DNA of 64,000 nucleotides, taken from Flavobacteriaceae bacterium EG-1. GTDB taxonomy: Bacteria; Bacteroidota; Bacteroidia; Flavobacteriales; Flavobacteriaceae. Each line of letters opens with the position of its first letter. The stretch's first letter is position 1. Below, piece by piece: positions 8,404 through 17,809 of the stretch. The stretch is from assembly GCF_009649685.1 (NCBI RefSeq), contig NZ_WJPK01000001.1:500760-564759 (forward strand), given 5' to 3'. The translations under genes and the position numbers were made by a program. The notes below the pieces were generated by a model. The model had not been told where the DNA came from. It saw only the letters and a list, made by a program, of their open reading frames with translations, and did no database searches.

Positions 8404-8430
8404 AGAAGGTGAAATCAATTTCACCTACTT
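8403..8430 (+). promoter_or_regulatory. Terminator-like hairpin in the ferredoxin leader
   Basis: AGGTGAAAT (8407-8415) pairs perfectly with ATTTCACCT (8418-8426), and three more outer pairs follow after one mismatch. A run of five T (8429-8433) follows on the plus strand. It lies about 15 nt inside the predicted ferredoxin transcript and 48 nt before the ATG, where it could act as an attenuator, a 5' stabiliser or a protein-binding dyad. Confidence 0.5.
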
Positions 8431-8478
8431 TTTAAGATTCGACTGAAAAGTGGATTTAATCAAATAGAAATTGAAATT

Positions 8479-8832
8479 ATGGCAATAATAATAACAGATG
8501 AATGTATCAATTGCGGCGCGTGTGAACCAGAGTGCCCAAATACTGCTATTTATGAAGGTGCCGATGAATGGCGCTATTCTGATGGTACATCTTTAGCAGG
8601 CGATGTAGTTCTTACTGATGGTAAAGCTGTAAATGCCGATGAGGTGCAAGAACCGGTTAGCGATGAAGTTTATTATATAGTACCTGATAAATGTACGGAG
8701 TGCATGGGGTTTCATGAAGAGCCACAGTGTGCGGCGGTTTGTCCTGTTGATTGTTGTATCCCAGATGAAGATCACGTAGAAAGTGAAGAAGTATTGTTGG
8801 GTAAACAAACATTTATGCACCCAGAAGGATAA
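8479..8832 (+). CDS. 2[4Fe-4S] ferredoxin (Alvin-type)
   Basis: A 117-residue electron carrier with two iron-sulfur motifs: [12 protein letters not shown] (CxxCxxCxxxCP) near the N-terminus, and [18 protein letters not shown] with eight residues between the second and third Cys. The enlarged second loop and a C-terminal extension are typical of Allochromatium-type ferredoxins, which have very low potential clusters. The middle (residues about 25-70) holds an acidic insertion. It is transcribed alone and ends in a strong terminator. Its redox partner is not evident in the window; the divergent acyl-CoA reductase uses NADPH in known cases. Confidence 0.93.
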   Translation: MAIIITDECINCGACEPECPNTAIYEGADEWRYSDGTSLAGDVVLTDGKAVNADEVQEPVSDEVYYIVPDKCTECMGFHEEPQCAAVCPVDCCIPDEDHVESEEVLLGKQTFMHPEG

Positions 8833-8914
8833 TAATATGAAATGTGATGATTGGTTAGTACTAAATTTGATATAAAAACTAACCAATAGTATTCAAAAAA
8901 TTGAATTACATAAA

Positions 8915-8950
8915 GGAGTATTTCTATTTGTAGAAATACTCTTTTTTTTT
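8915..8950 (+). terminator. Intrinsic terminator of the ferredoxin gene
   Basis: GAGTATTTCTA (8916-8926) pairs perfectly with TAGAAATACTC (8931-8941) around a TTTG loop, followed by nine T (8942-8950). It is a canonical rho-independent terminator 83 nt after the stop codon. Confidence 0.92.
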
Positions 8951-9204
8951 AGAACTAATTTTAGTTCTTTTATAAAACCTCGTTTAATAGTTTTATTAAC
9001 AACAACCAAATCGTTTTCTCAGATAAATAATTCATTTAAGATTTTTCCCTATTACTACAATATGGTAATTAAAATTAATAAGTGTAAATAGTTGATTATT
9101 TTATACTTAAATACAGGAAGTGTTATCGATAACGCAAAAAGAATACTCATTTTAACTACAAAAAAATATGAGTTATTATCGGTATTCATTTTGTAACAAA
9201 CGGC

Positions 9205-9212
9205 TATCTTTG
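9205..9212 (+). promoter_or_regulatory. -7 promoter element of ychF
   Basis: TATCTTTG matches TAnnTTTG 18 nt before the ychF ATG, implying a very short leader. The only nearby TTG (9191-9193) is too close (11 nt) to be a standard -33 box. Confidence 0.45.
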
Positions 9213-9230
9213 CGCTCAAATTAAATTAAA

Positions 9231-10325
9231 ATGAAAGCAGGAATAGTCGGGTTACCAAATGTTGGAAAATCAACTCTTTTTAATTGTTTGTCAAATGCGA
9301 AAGCGCAAAGTGCAAATTTTCCTTTTTGTACAATTGAACCAAATATTGGAGTAGTTAATGTACCCGATCCAAGATTAGAGAAGTTAGAAGAATTGGTTGT
9401 GCCAGAACGCGTTCTACCAGCTACAGTTGAAATTGTAGATATCGCAGGTTTAGTAAAAGGTGCAAGTAAAGGTGAAGGATTGGGTAATCAGTTTTTAGGG
9501 AATATAAGAGAAACAGATGCTATTTTGCATGTTTTGCGTTGTTTTGATAATGATAATATTGTGCATGTAGATGGTTCAGTTGATCCAATACGCGATAAAG
9601 AAACGATAGACATGGAGTTACAGCTCAAAGATTTAGAGACTGTAGATAAGAAGTTAGAGAAAGTTAAGCGCGCTGCTAGAACTGGTAATAAAGAAGCACA
9701 AAAGGAGGAGGCCATACTTCTAAAACTTAAAGACGGGTTAGAAGCTGGTATTTCGGTACGTGCAATAGAAGTAGCAATTGATGATCGAAAGGAATATGTG
9801 AAACCATTACAGTTTATTACGGATAAACCAGTAATGTATGTTTGTAATGTTGATGAAGAAGCAGCTGTTTCGGGAAATGATTATGTTGAAAAAGTAAAAG
9901 CTACAGTAGCAAATGAACATGCAGAAGTAGTAGTCTTGGCTGTTGGAACAGAAGCTGATATTACTGAACTAGAAACCTATGAAGAACGTCAAATGTTTCT
10001 TGAAGATTTAGGACTTTCTGAGCCTGGTTCTGCTAAACTTATTAGAGGTGCCTATAAATTATTAAATCTTGAAACTTATTTTACTGCTGGTGTTAAAGAA
10101 GTTCGTGCATGGACTATTCCAGTAGGTGCAACCGCACCGCAAGCTGCTGGCGTAATTCACACTGATTTTGAAAAAGGTTTTATTAGAGCTGAAGTTATTG
10201 CATATAACGATTATGTAACATTAGGTAGTGAAGCCAAGGTTAAAGAAGCCGGAAAGATGCGCGTAGAAGGCAAAGATTATATTGTTAAAGATGGCGATGT
10301 AATGCACTTTAGATTTAATGTATAA
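9231..10325 (+). CDS. ychF: YchF-type ATPase (Obg family)
   Basis: A 364-residue P-loop protein of the YchF/OLA1 family, which binds ribosomes and hydrolyses ATP rather than GTP; it is linked to oxidative-stress responses in E. coli. G1 is [12 protein letters not shown] near the N-terminus and G3 lies in [16 protein letters not shown]. The coiled-coil insertion spans about residues 125-180, and the C-terminal TGS domain (about 280-364) ends [15 protein letters not shown]. Length is normal. It is monocistronic or leads into the DMT permease 70 nt downstream. Confidence 0.96.
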   Translation: MKAGIVGLPNVGKSTLFNCLSNAKAQSANFPFCTIEPNIGVVNVPDPRLEKLEELVVPERVLPATVEIVDIAGLVKGASKGEGLGNQFLGNIRETDAILHVLRCFDNDNIVHVDGSVDPIRDKETIDMELQLKDLETVDKKLEKVKRAARTGNKEAQKEEAILLKLKDGLEAGISVRAIEVAIDDRKEYVKPLQFITDKPVMYVCNVDEEAAVSGNDYVEKVKATVANEHAEVVVLAVGTEADITELETYEERQMFLEDLGLSEPGSAKLIRGAYKLLNLETYFTAGVKEVRAWTIPVGATAPQAAGVIHTDFEKGFIRAEVIAYNDYVTLGSEAKVKEAGKMRVEGKDYIVKDGDVMHFRFNV

Positions 10326-10395
10326 TAAAATTTGAACTTCGTATAAATACAGTAAATAGAACTTGATGTTTTTAGCCTATGGCTATTTTCGTTAG

Positions 10396-11298
10396 ATGTT
10401 TCAAAAAATGTCAAGTAACAATGTCGGAGTATTATTAGCCATCACTGGTGTTGTTTTGTTTTCGGCGAAAGCTGTAATGGTAAAATTGGCTTATAATTAT
10501 GGTGTAGACCATTTAAGTCTTTTATTATTTCGAATGTTATTTGCTTTACCTTTTTATTTGGTACTAGCTATTTATACAAAACCCCAAAAGACAATTAAAA
10601 TTGACATTAAAGACTATTTATGGTTGATAGTTTTTGGCTTTCTTGGATATTATTTGGCTAGCCTTTTCGACTTTATGGGGCTACAGTATATAAAGGCCGG
10701 TTTGGAGCGAATAATATTATTTATATATCCAACTATTGTGGTATTACTATCATGGTTATTCTTTAAAAATAAAATTAGTAAGAATCAATTTATTGCAATA
10801 CTTATTACCTATATAGGAGTTTTAATTACTTTTTGGGATGAAATAACGGTGTCGGAAGCCTCAGTTTATTGGGGAGGTTTTTTAATATTTTTAAGTGCAT
10901 TAACATATGCCGCATATTTGGTTGGTAGTGGTTGGCTTATTCCAAAATTTGGAGTTTTACGATTTACATCATATGCTATGATAGTATCTACGATTTGCGT
11001 TATAATACATTATTTTATAACGTCAGATTTTAATCTTTTCGATTACCCAATAGAAGTATATTATTTAGCATTGGCCATGGCAATATTCTCAACACTATTA
11101 CCTTCTTTTATGGTAACAGAAGCAATTAAACGCTTAGGAGCTTCTACCTTTTCTATTTTCGGTAGCTTAGGTCCTGTCTCAACAATTGTAATTGCATACT
11201 TTTTTCTCAATGAACGAATTACCTATCTTCAAATATTTGGAATGATAATCGTTATTGCAGGTGTTACCTTGGTTAGTACAAAAAAGTCAAAGAGCTAA
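10396..11298 (+). CDS. EamA-type DMT superfamily permease
   Basis: A 300-residue membrane protein with about ten predicted helices arranged as two EamA repeats (about residues 10-150 and 155-295). The first has SAKAVMVKLAYNYG and the second SALTYAAYLVGSGWL and SIFGSLGPVSTIVIAYFFLNE, typical of drug/metabolite transporters that export amino acids, nucleotides or drugs. The substrate cannot be inferred. The start may be 10396 or the second ATG at 10408 (MSSNNVGVLL), which leaves a more typical N-terminus. A weak 5-bp hairpin with four T lies just before the start and might end ychF transcripts. Confidence 0.88.
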   Translation: MFQKMSSNNVGVLLAITGVVLFSAKAVMVKLAYNYGVDHLSLLLFRMLFALPFYLVLAIYTKPQKTIKIDIKDYLWLIVFGFLGYYLASLFDFMGLQYIKAGLERIILFIYPTIVVLLSWLFFKNKISKNQFIAILITYIGVLITFWDEITVSEASVYWGGFLIFLSALTYAAYLVGSGWLIPKFGVLRFTSYAMIVSTICVIIHYFITSDFNLFDYPIEVYYLALAMAIFSTLLPSFMVTEAIKRLGASTFSIFGSLGPVSTIVIAYFFLNERITYLQIFGMIIVIAGVTLVSTKKSKS

Positions 11299-11329
11299 AA
11301 ACTGTATTATTGACCTTTTTGATATCAAC

Positions 11330-11384
11330 AAAAGCCCCATTTTCATTGTTAATTACTTTATATCTTAGGGGTTTTATTTTTTTT
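11330..11384 (+). terminator. Possible terminator after the permease gene
   Basis: AAAAGCCCC (11330-11338) can pair with GGGGTTTT (11368-11375) with one bulged base. An AT-rich loop of about 29 nt lies between, and a T-rich run (11377-11384) follows. The long loop makes it a moderate candidate only. Confidence 0.45.
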
Positions 11385-11428
11385 CAAGTAACCTTATCTT
11401 AGCGACACTTTCATTTTAACCCCTCAAT

Positions 11429-13291
11429 ATGGCTGAGAACACCCAATATACTGAAGATAACATTCGTTCGCTTGATTGGAAAGAGCATATTCGTATGCGG
11501 CCGGGTATGTATATTGGAAAACTTGGTGATGGTTCATCTGCTGATGATGGAGTCTATATTCTTTTAAAAGAAGTAATTGATAATTGTATTGATGAATTTG
11601 TAATGGGTTCTGGCAAGACCATTGAAATTCGGATTAAAGATGGACTAGTTAAAGTACGTGATTACGGCCGTGGAATTCCTTTAGGAAAAGTTGTAGATGT
11701 AGTTTCAAAAATGAATACTGGTGGAAAGTATGATTCTCGAGCATTTAAAAAATCTGTAGGTTTAAATGGAGTTGGTACTAAGGCTGTAAATGCTCTTTCC
11801 AGTTTTTTTGAAGTACAATCTTCTCGTGATAATCAAATTAAAGTTGCAGAGTTTAGTCAAGGTAATTTAATTAAGGAAGAAGGTCCAACAAGTTCTTCAC
11901 AGCGAAAAGGTACCAAAGTAACCTTTAGACCCGATGAGACGATATTTAAAAAGTACAAGTATCGTATTGAATATGTTGAGCGTATGTTGAAGAACTACGT
12001 TTATCTGAATCCTGGGTTAACAATTGATTTTAATGGTGAAAAATACCATTCCGAAAACGGATTAAAAGATTTATTAGAGGACAATAATAATACGGAAGAT
12101 TTTCTATACCCCGTTATCCATTTAAAAGGTGAAGATATTGAAGTTGCAATAACTCATAGTAAAACTCAATATAGTGAGGAATATCACTCATTTGTAAATG
12201 GGCAACACACTACTCAGGGTGGAACACATCAAACTGCTTTTCGTGAGGCATTGGTGAAAACTATTCGAGAGTTTTATGGAAAAAATTATGATCCTTCTGA
12301 TATTCGAAAATCAATTATTTCAGCCATTTCTATAAAAGTAATGGAGCCGGTTTTTGAGAGTCAAACAAAGACAAAGTTAGGTTCTACAGATATGGGAGGA
12401 GATTTACCAACAGTCCGTACCTATATAAATGATTTTGTTGGAAAATATCTAGATAATTTTTTACACAAAAATCCGGATACACGAGATGCTTTACAACGTA
12501 AAATATTGCAGGCGGAGCGAGAACGTAAAGAGCTTTCTGGTATACGAAAGTTAGCAAAAGACCGTGCGAAAAAAGCAAGTTTGCACAATAAAAAATTACG
12601 AGATTGCCGTATACATTTAGGTGATACCAAAAAAGATAGAAATTTAGAAAGCACCTTATTTATTACAGAGGGCGATTCCGCTTCAGGGTCTATTACAAAG
12701 TCTCGAGATGTTAATACCCAAGCTGTATTTAGTTTAAAAGGTAAGCCTTTGAATTCTTATGGAATGTCAAAGAAAATAGTCTATGAAAACGAAGAATTTA
12801 ATCTTTTGCAAGCTGCACTTAATATTGAGGAATCTATGGAAGATTTGCGATACAATAACATCGTAATCGCCACAGATGCCGACGTAGATGGTATGCATAT
12901 TCGTTTGCTATTAATTACATTCTTTTTACAATTTTTCCCTGAATTAATAAAGGAGAACCATTTGTATATTTTACAAACACCTTTATTCCGCGTTCGAAAT
13001 AAAAAGGAAACAATTTATTGCTATAGTGATGAAGAGCGCAGAAACGCCATTGATAAATTAACAGGTAAACCAGAGATTACTAGATTTAAAGGTTTGGGTG
13101 AAATATCGCCAGATGAATTTGTTCATTTTATAGGTGATGATATTCGATTAGAACCAGTAATGTTAGATAAATCGATGTCTATAGAAGATCTGTTAAGTTT
13201 TTACATGGGAAAGAATACCCCCGACCGTCAAAAATTTATCATTGAAAACCTAAAGGTTGAGGTTGATTTAGTAGAAGAAAACCAATTATAA
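11429..13291 (+). CDS. parE: DNA topoisomerase IV subunit B
   Basis: A 620-residue type IIA topoisomerase ATPase subunit, partner of the next gene, acting in chromosome decatenation and supercoil relaxation. Seen in order: the GHKL ATPase motifs [18 protein letters not shown] and [15 protein letters not shown]; the transducer; the TOPRIM motifs [11 protein letters not shown] and [12 protein letters not shown] (metal-binding DxD); and the RFKGLGEI segment. The length and lack of a gyrase-type insertion favour ParE over GyrB. A near-consensus TATCTTAG at 11395-11402 may be the -7 element. ParC follows after 25 nt. Confidence 0.92.
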   Translation: MAENTQYTEDNIRSLDWKEHIRMRPGMYIGKLGDGSSADDGVYILLKEVIDNCIDEFVMGSGKTIEIRIKDGLVKVRDYGRGIPLGKVVDVVSKMNTGGKYDSRAFKKSVGLNGVGTKAVNALSSFFEVQSSRDNQIKVAEFSQGNLIKEEGPTSSSQRKGTKVTFRPDETIFKKYKYRIEYVERMLKNYVYLNPGLTIDFNGEKYHSENGLKDLLEDNNNTEDFLYPVIHLKGEDIEVAITHSKTQYSEEYHSFVNGQHTTQGGTHQTAFREALVKTIREFYGKNYDPSDIRKSIISAISIKVMEPVFESQTKTKLGSTDMGGDLPTVRTYINDFVGKYLDNFLHKNPDTRDALQRKILQAERERKELSGIRKLAKDRAKKASLHNKKLRDCRIHLGDTKKDRNLESTLFITEGDSASGSITKSRDVNTQAVFSLKGKPLNSYGMSKKIVYENEEFNLLQAALNIEESMEDLRYNNIVIATDADVDGMHIRLLLITFFLQFFPELIKENHLYILQTPLFRVRNKKETIYCYSDEERRNAIDKLTGKPEITRFKGLGEISPDEFVHFIGDDIRLEPVMLDKSMSIEDLLSFYMGKNTPDRQKFIIENLKVEVDLVEENQL

Positions 13292-13316
13292 GAACCATAA
13301 TATATCGTATTCCTTA

Positions 13317-16094
13317 ATGGAAGAAAATGACGAAAATATAAACTTACCTGCTGGTGAAGACGGAAAGTCTGAAGAGGAGGAAGGTAAGTCAAATGAACAT
13401 CAAGAACAAGACCACGGTAACGAAAGTAGTCCTAATAATGAAGAAGGTCTAGAAGTGCAAAATACCGAAGAACTTGAGGAGGATGAAGCCCTTACTCGAG
13501 TAACCGGTATGTATAAAGACTGGTTTCTAGATTATGCATCTTACGTAATATTAGAAAGAGCTGTCCCAGCTATTGAAGATGGGTTTAAACCTGTTCAACG
13601 TAGAATAATGCATGCGCTTAAAGAACTGGATGATGGGCGTTATAACAAAGTGGCTAATGTTGTAGGACATACAATGCAGTATCACCCTCACGGAGATGCC
13701 AGTATTGCCGATGCAATGGTGCAAATGGGTCAGAAAGACCTATTAATTGATACCCAAGGTAACTGGGGAAATATTCTAACAGGGGATCGAGCAGCTGCTT
13801 CGAGATATATTGAAGCTCGACTTTCAAAATTTGCATTAGATGTTGTTTTTAGTCCTAAAATAACAGAATGGCAACAATCCTATGATGGTCGTAAAAAAGA
13901 ACCGGTAAATCTTCCGGTAATGTTTCCGTTACTTTTAGCACAGGGGGCAGAGGGTATTGCTGTTGGATTATCTACAAAAGTATTACCGCATAATTTTAAT
14001 GAATTAATAGATGCATCTATAAAGCATTTAAAAGGGCAACGTTTTAAAATTTATCCTGATTTTCCTACATCGGGAATTATTGATATTGAAAATTATAATG
14101 ATGGATTAAGGGGTGGTAAAATAAGGGTGCGAGCCAGAATTTCTACACTAAGTAAAAACACTTTAGTAATCTCTGAAATTCCTTACGGAACGAACACTTC
14201 TACTCTAAAAGATTCTATTTTAAAAGCGAATGATAAGGGGAAAATAAAAATTAAAAAGATTGAAGACAATACTGCAGCAAATGTTGAGATCTTAATTCAT
14301 CTCCCTTCAGGAATATCTCCTGATAAAACAATAGATGCTTTGTATGCTTTTACGGCCTGTGAATCTTCTATATCTCCGTTGGGTTGTATCATAGAAGATA
14401 ACAAACCATTATTTATTGGCGTAACAGAAATGCTTAAGCGTTCTACAGATGCAACAGTAGAATTGCTTCGACAAGAACTTGAAATACAACTTGGTGAATT
14501 AGAAGGACAGTGGCATGCAGCCTCCTTAGAACGAATTTTTATAGAGAATAGAATTTATCGTGATATAGAAGAAGAAGAAACTTGGGAAGGCGTTATATCA
14601 GCAATAGATAAAGGTTTAAAACCGCATACTAAACATTTAAAAAGACCAGTTACTGAGGATGATATTCTTCGCTTAACAGAAATTAAAATTAAGAAAATAT
14701 CAAAATTCGATATAGACAAAGCTCAGGAACATCTTGATAATCTTGAAGAAAAGATTGCAGAAGTTAAGCACAACTTAGCACATTTAATTGAGTTTGCAAT
14801 AGCCTATTTTAAAAGGTTGAAAGATACTTATGGCAAAGGCCGAGAACGACTTTCAGAAATTAGAACTTTTGATAATATCGAGGCCTCTAAAGTTGTCATA
14901 CGAAATACCAAGTTATATGTAAATCGTGAAGAAGGATTTGTCGGAACATCTTTACGTAAAGATGAGTATGTAACTGATTGTAGTGATATTGATGATATTA
15001 TTGTGTTTACCAAAGATGGTAAAATGATGGTATTCAAGGTAGATTCAAAAACCTTTATAGGAAAAAATATTCTTCATGTAGCGGTATTTAAGAAAAAAGA
15101 CAAGCGTACAATTTATAATTTAATTTATAGAGACGGAAAAGGAGGTGCTACCTATATTAAGCGCTTTAATGTAACTAGTATAACAAGAGATAAGTTATAT
15201 GATGTTACCACTGGCAAACCTAATTCCTTAGTATATCATTTTTCCGCTAATCCAAATGGCGAAGGCGAAGTGGTAACTATTAATTTACGTCAAGTAGGGA
15301 GTATTAAAAAGTTAAAATGGGATTTAGATTTTGCAGATGTCTTAATTAAAGGCAGAGGTACCAAAGGTAATTTAGTAACGAAATACACAGTAAAACGAGT
15401 TGAGTTAAAAGAAAAAGGACTTTCTACATTAAAACCTAGAAAACTTTGGTTTGATGATACTGTACAACGTTTAAATATTGATGCTAGAGGGGAGTTTTTG
15501 GGAGAATTTACGAGTGAAAACCGTTTATTAATTGTTAAACAAAGTGGAGTTATAAAAACAGTAATCCCTGAGCTGACGCTACATTTTGATGATGATATGA
15601 TTATTTTGGAAAAATGGAATCCTAAGAAACCTTTATCTGCAATTTATTGGGAAGGTGAAAAAGAAATTTTTTATGTAAAGCGGTTTTTGGTTGATAATCC
15701 GGATAAAGAAGAAAATATATTAACGGATCATCCTAAATCATATTTAGAAAAAATATTCACAGATTATCGTCCACAAGCCGAAATAGTGTTTGGTAAAAAA
15801 CGGGGTCAAGACCGTCAAGAGAATTTAATTGTAAATCTAGAAGAATTTATAGCTGTTAAAGGAATAACAGCAATGGGCAATCAATTAACTAAGGACAAGG
15901 TGTTGGAGATAAACGGGTTAGATCCATTGCCATATGAAGCTCCTGTAGAGAAAAGCACAGAAGAAATTGAAGTAATTGATGAAGAAAAAGTTGATGATGG
16001 TACTTCTAAAAATGAAACAATAGAGAAAACCAATGCGCCTAAAAAGGGAGATAGTACAAATGACGACGAAGAAGGCCAAACTACATTATTTTAA
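13317..16094 (+). CDS. parC: DNA topoisomerase IV subunit A
   Basis: A 925-residue DNA-cleaving subunit. The catalytic Tyr is residue 164 in RAAASRYIEARLS, and upstream is the winged-helix segment GHTMQYHPHGDASIADAMV. A coiled-coil tower lies at about 430-520 and a degenerate beta-pinwheel C-terminal domain from about 530 to 860. I see no GyrA-box (QRRGG-type), which supports topoisomerase IV rather than gyrase. Unusual are the acidic, low-complexity N-terminal extension (about residues 1-58) and an acidic tail (about 880-925). It follows parE in the same operon. Confidence 0.92.
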   Translation: MEENDENINLPAGEDGKSEEEEGKSNEHQEQDHGNESSPNNEEGLEVQNTEELEEDEALTRVTGMYKDWFLDYASYVILERAVPAIEDGFKPVQRRIMHALKELDDGRYNKVANVVGHTMQYHPHGDASIADAMVQMGQKDLLIDTQGNWGNILTGDRAAASRYIEARLSKFALDVVFSPKITEWQQSYDGRKKEPVNLPVMFPLLLAQGAEGIAVGLSTKVLPHNFNELIDASIKHLKGQRFKIYPDFPTSGIIDIENYNDGLRGGKIRVRARISTLSKNTLVISEIPYGTNTSTLKDSILKANDKGKIKIKKIEDNTAANVEILIHLPSGISPDKTIDALYAFTACESSISPLGCIIEDNKPLFIGVTEMLKRSTDATVELLRQELEIQLGELEGQWHAASLERIFIENRIYRDIEEEETWEGVISAIDKGLKPHTKHLKRPVTEDDILRLTEIKIKKISKFDIDKAQEHLDNLEEKIAEVKHNLAHLIEFAIAYFKRLKDTYGKGRERLSEIRTFDNIEASKVVIRNTKLYVNREEGFVGTSLRKDEYVTDCSDIDDIIVFTKDGKMMVFKVDSKTFIGKNILHVAVFKKKDKRTIYNLIYRDGKGGATYIKRFNVTSITRDKLYDVTTGKPNSLVYHFSANPNGEGEVVTINLRQVGSIKKLKWDLDFADVLIKGRGTKGNLVTKYTVKRVELKEKGLSTLKPRKLWFDDTVQRLNIDARGEFLGEFTSENRLLIVKQSGVIKTVIPELTLHFDDDMIILEKWNPKKPLSAIYWEGEKEIFYVKRFLVDNPDKEENILTDHPKSYLEKIFTDYRPQAEIVFGKKRGQDRQENLIVNLEEFIAVKGITAMGNQLTKDKVLEINGLDPLPYEAPVEKSTEEIEVIDEEKVDDGTSKNETIEKTNAPKKGDSTNDDEEGQTTLF

Positions 16095-16103
16095 AAACTA
16101 GTA

Positions 16104-16538
16104 ATGTTTAAGAATTTTATTGAAGAGTTTAAAAGTTTTGCCGTAAAAGGCAATATGGTTGATATGGCGATTGGCATCATCATTGGTGCATCTTTCAATG
16201 CTGTGGTAAATACATTGGTGAAGAAAATATTAATGCCTCCATTGTCATTAATTACTGAAGATGTACAATTATCTAATAAGAAACTAGTGCTTAGAGAAGG
16301 AACAGAATTGGTAGAAGAAGTAGCCATAGGATATGGTGAGCTCATAGAGGTTTTTGTTGATTTTACGATAGTTGCACTTACAATTTTTCTCTTATTAAAA
16401 GGTATTAATAAGTTTAGGAGTAAAGCCGAAAACCCTGAAAACACTGAGGTAGAGACACCAAAAAATATTGCGCTATTATCGAATATTGAAAAATTATTAA
16501 TAGAGCAAAACAAGCTTCTTAGAAAGGAGAATAAATAA
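16104..16538 (+). CDS. mscL: Large-conductance mechanosensitive channel
   Basis: A 144-residue MscL that opens at high membrane tension to protect cells from hypo-osmotic shock. The N-terminal amphipathic helix MFKNFIEEFKSFAVKGN leads into TM1 (VDMAIGIIIGASFNAVVNTLV) with the gate-forming small residues. A periplasmic loop with charged residues (about 50-75) is followed by TM2 (about 76-98) and a cytoplasmic helix. The C-terminal tail is longer than usual. It starts only 9 nt after parC, so it is probably in the parE-parC transcript. An antisense open frame across it is a shadow. Confidence 0.95.
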   Translation: MFKNFIEEFKSFAVKGNMVDMAIGIIIGASFNAVVNTLVKKILMPPLSLITEDVQLSNKKLVLREGTELVEEVAIGYGELIEVFVDFTIVALTIFLLLKGINKFRSKAENPENTEVETPKNIALLSNIEKLLIEQNKLLRKENK

Positions 16539-16561
16539 ACTAACTAGTGAGTATTAATAAT

Positions 16562-16569
16562 TACCTTTG
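16562..16569 (+). promoter_or_regulatory. -7 promoter element of the hydroxylase gene
   Basis: TACCTTTG matches TAnnTTTG 15 nt before the ATG at 16585, in the 46-nt gap after mscL. No -33 TTG was found at the right distance. Confidence 0.4.
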
Positions 16570-16584
16570 CAGAAATTTGTTTAA

Positions 16585-17541
16585 ATGGATTTAACAAACC
16601 CCCTCATTTACGGAGTACCCTGTTTTATTGCCTTAATTTTATTAGAAATAACATATAGCCACACTCATGGTGATGAAGACCTTTATGTATGGAAAGACCT
16701 AATGGCAAGTGGAGCCATGGGTATTGGTTCAGCTATTTTGGGGCCGTTAATTAAGCTTACTGTTTTAATAGTTGTTTTTAATTTTGCTTACGAATTGTTT
16801 AACCCAATGGTTGATGGGGTAAGGATGAATATTATGGGGTATAAATCATTTGGTTACGAGTGGTATATATTCTTGTTGTGCCAACTTGCTGATGATTTTA
16901 CATATTATTGGTTTCATAGGGCTAATCACGAAATTCGAGTATTATGGGCTGCGCACATAGTGCATCATTCATCGGATCATTTTAATTTAGGAACAGCTAT
17001 TAGAAATGGATGGTTCACGCTATTATACAAACCATTCTTTTATATGTGGATGCCTGCTGTTGGTTTTCCAGTTGAGGTTGTAATATTTGCATTAGCCATA
17101 GAGTCATTCTGGCAATTTCAATTACATTCCAAATATGTACCGAAAATGGGATGGGTAGAAAAAATATTTAATACCCATACAATGCATCAAGTACATCACT
17201 CGCAAAACGTAGAATATTTGGATAAAAACCATGGTGGTTTTTTAAATATTTTCGATAAAATTTTCGGCACATGGAAAGAGTTAGATGATGATGTTGATGT
17301 AAAATTTGGTGTTATTCATGCACCAGAATCGTATAATCCACTAGTTATTTTAACACATGAATACAAAGATATTTGGAACGATATGAAAAAATCACCCAAA
17401 TTGTCGCATAAGTTAATGTATATCTTTGGACCTCCAGGTTGGAGTCATGATGGCAGTACAATGACTGTAAAACAACAACAACGATTGTTCAAAAAACAAA
17501 AGGCTAACAATCCGGAGGTGGCTTTTGAAAGGCCTAATTAG
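16585..17541 (+). CDS. Fatty acid hydroxylase / sterol desaturase family membrane protein
   Basis: A 318-residue integral membrane di-iron oxygenase-like protein. It has the three His-box clusters of the family: FHRANHE (HxxxH type), HIVHHSS (HxxHH) and HTMHQVHHS (HxxHxxHH), in the usual order at about residues 111-116, 126-130 and 197-204. About four to five membrane helices surround them. Bacterial members hydroxylate or desaturate fatty acids, carotenoids or sterol-like lipids; the substrate is unknown here. Its own -7 element and a strong downstream terminator make it a single-gene unit. Confidence 0.85.
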   Translation: MDLTNPLIYGVPCFIALILLEITYSHTHGDEDLYVWKDLMASGAMGIGSAILGPLIKLTVLIVVFNFAYELFNPMVDGVRMNIMGYKSFGYEWYIFLLCQLADDFTYYWFHRANHEIRVLWAAHIVHHSSDHFNLGTAIRNGWFTLLYKPFFYMWMPAVGFPVEVVIFALAIESFWQFQLHSKYVPKMGWVEKIFNTHTMHQVHHSQNVEYLDKNHGGFLNIFDKIFGTWKELDDDVDVKFGVIHAPESYNPLVILTHEYKDIWNDMKKSPKLSHKLMYIFGPPGWSHDGSTMTVKQQQRLFKKQKANNPEVAFERPN

Positions 17542-17588
17542 CATATAATTAGTTTTTTTATTGACAATAGAAAATCAAAAAATAATAC

Positions 17589-17612
17589 AAAGCCCACCAA
17601 CGGTGGGTTTTT
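17589..17612 (+). terminator. Intrinsic terminator after the hydroxylase gene
   Basis: CCCACC (17593-17598) pairs with GGTGGG (17602-17607) around an AAC loop, followed by five T (17608-17612). It sits about 50 nt after the stop codon. Confidence 0.88.
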
Positions 17613-17809
17613 GTATTTAAGATCTTTAAATAAGTTGTTATTTTCTTAATTAAATAAGAATATATTTGGTATTTCTGAGTTAATATCTTTGATTTTTCGT
17701 GAGAATTACACTACATGTATTTTTAACTAAGAGCTAATTAGCTATATTAGTACGACATAGTCATAATTTAATAGTCTGTAAACCAAAATATTAAAATAAT
17801 ATATTGTTG

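Larger units (their letters stand above)
8833..9230. other. 398-nt intergenic region with terminators, a palindrome and the ychF promoter
   Basis: This is the only gap over 300 nt without a gene. It holds the ferredoxin terminator (8915-8950), a second short palindrome AGAACTAA-TT-TTAGTTCT at 8951-8968 that may be a backup terminator, an exact 12-bp palindrome GTTATCGATAAC at 9122-9133 and a -7 element TATCTTTG at 9205-9212. Between about 8970 and 9120 I see only AT-rich sequence without a supported ORF or RNA. Confidence 0.6.

Noticed and set aside
8593-8886. Minus-strand frame over the ferredoxin gene
   Set aside because: It overlaps a certain ferredoxin with eight Cys at exact spacing and has no own features.
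10373-10389. Short hairpin TAGCC-TAT-GGCTA with four T after ychF
   Set aside because: A 5-bp stem and short T-run are too weak to call a terminator, and it directly abuts the next gene.
16091-16513. 140-codon minus-strand frame across mscL
   Set aside because: It mirrors mscL codon periodicity, has no recognisable domain and lies wholly within a certain gene.
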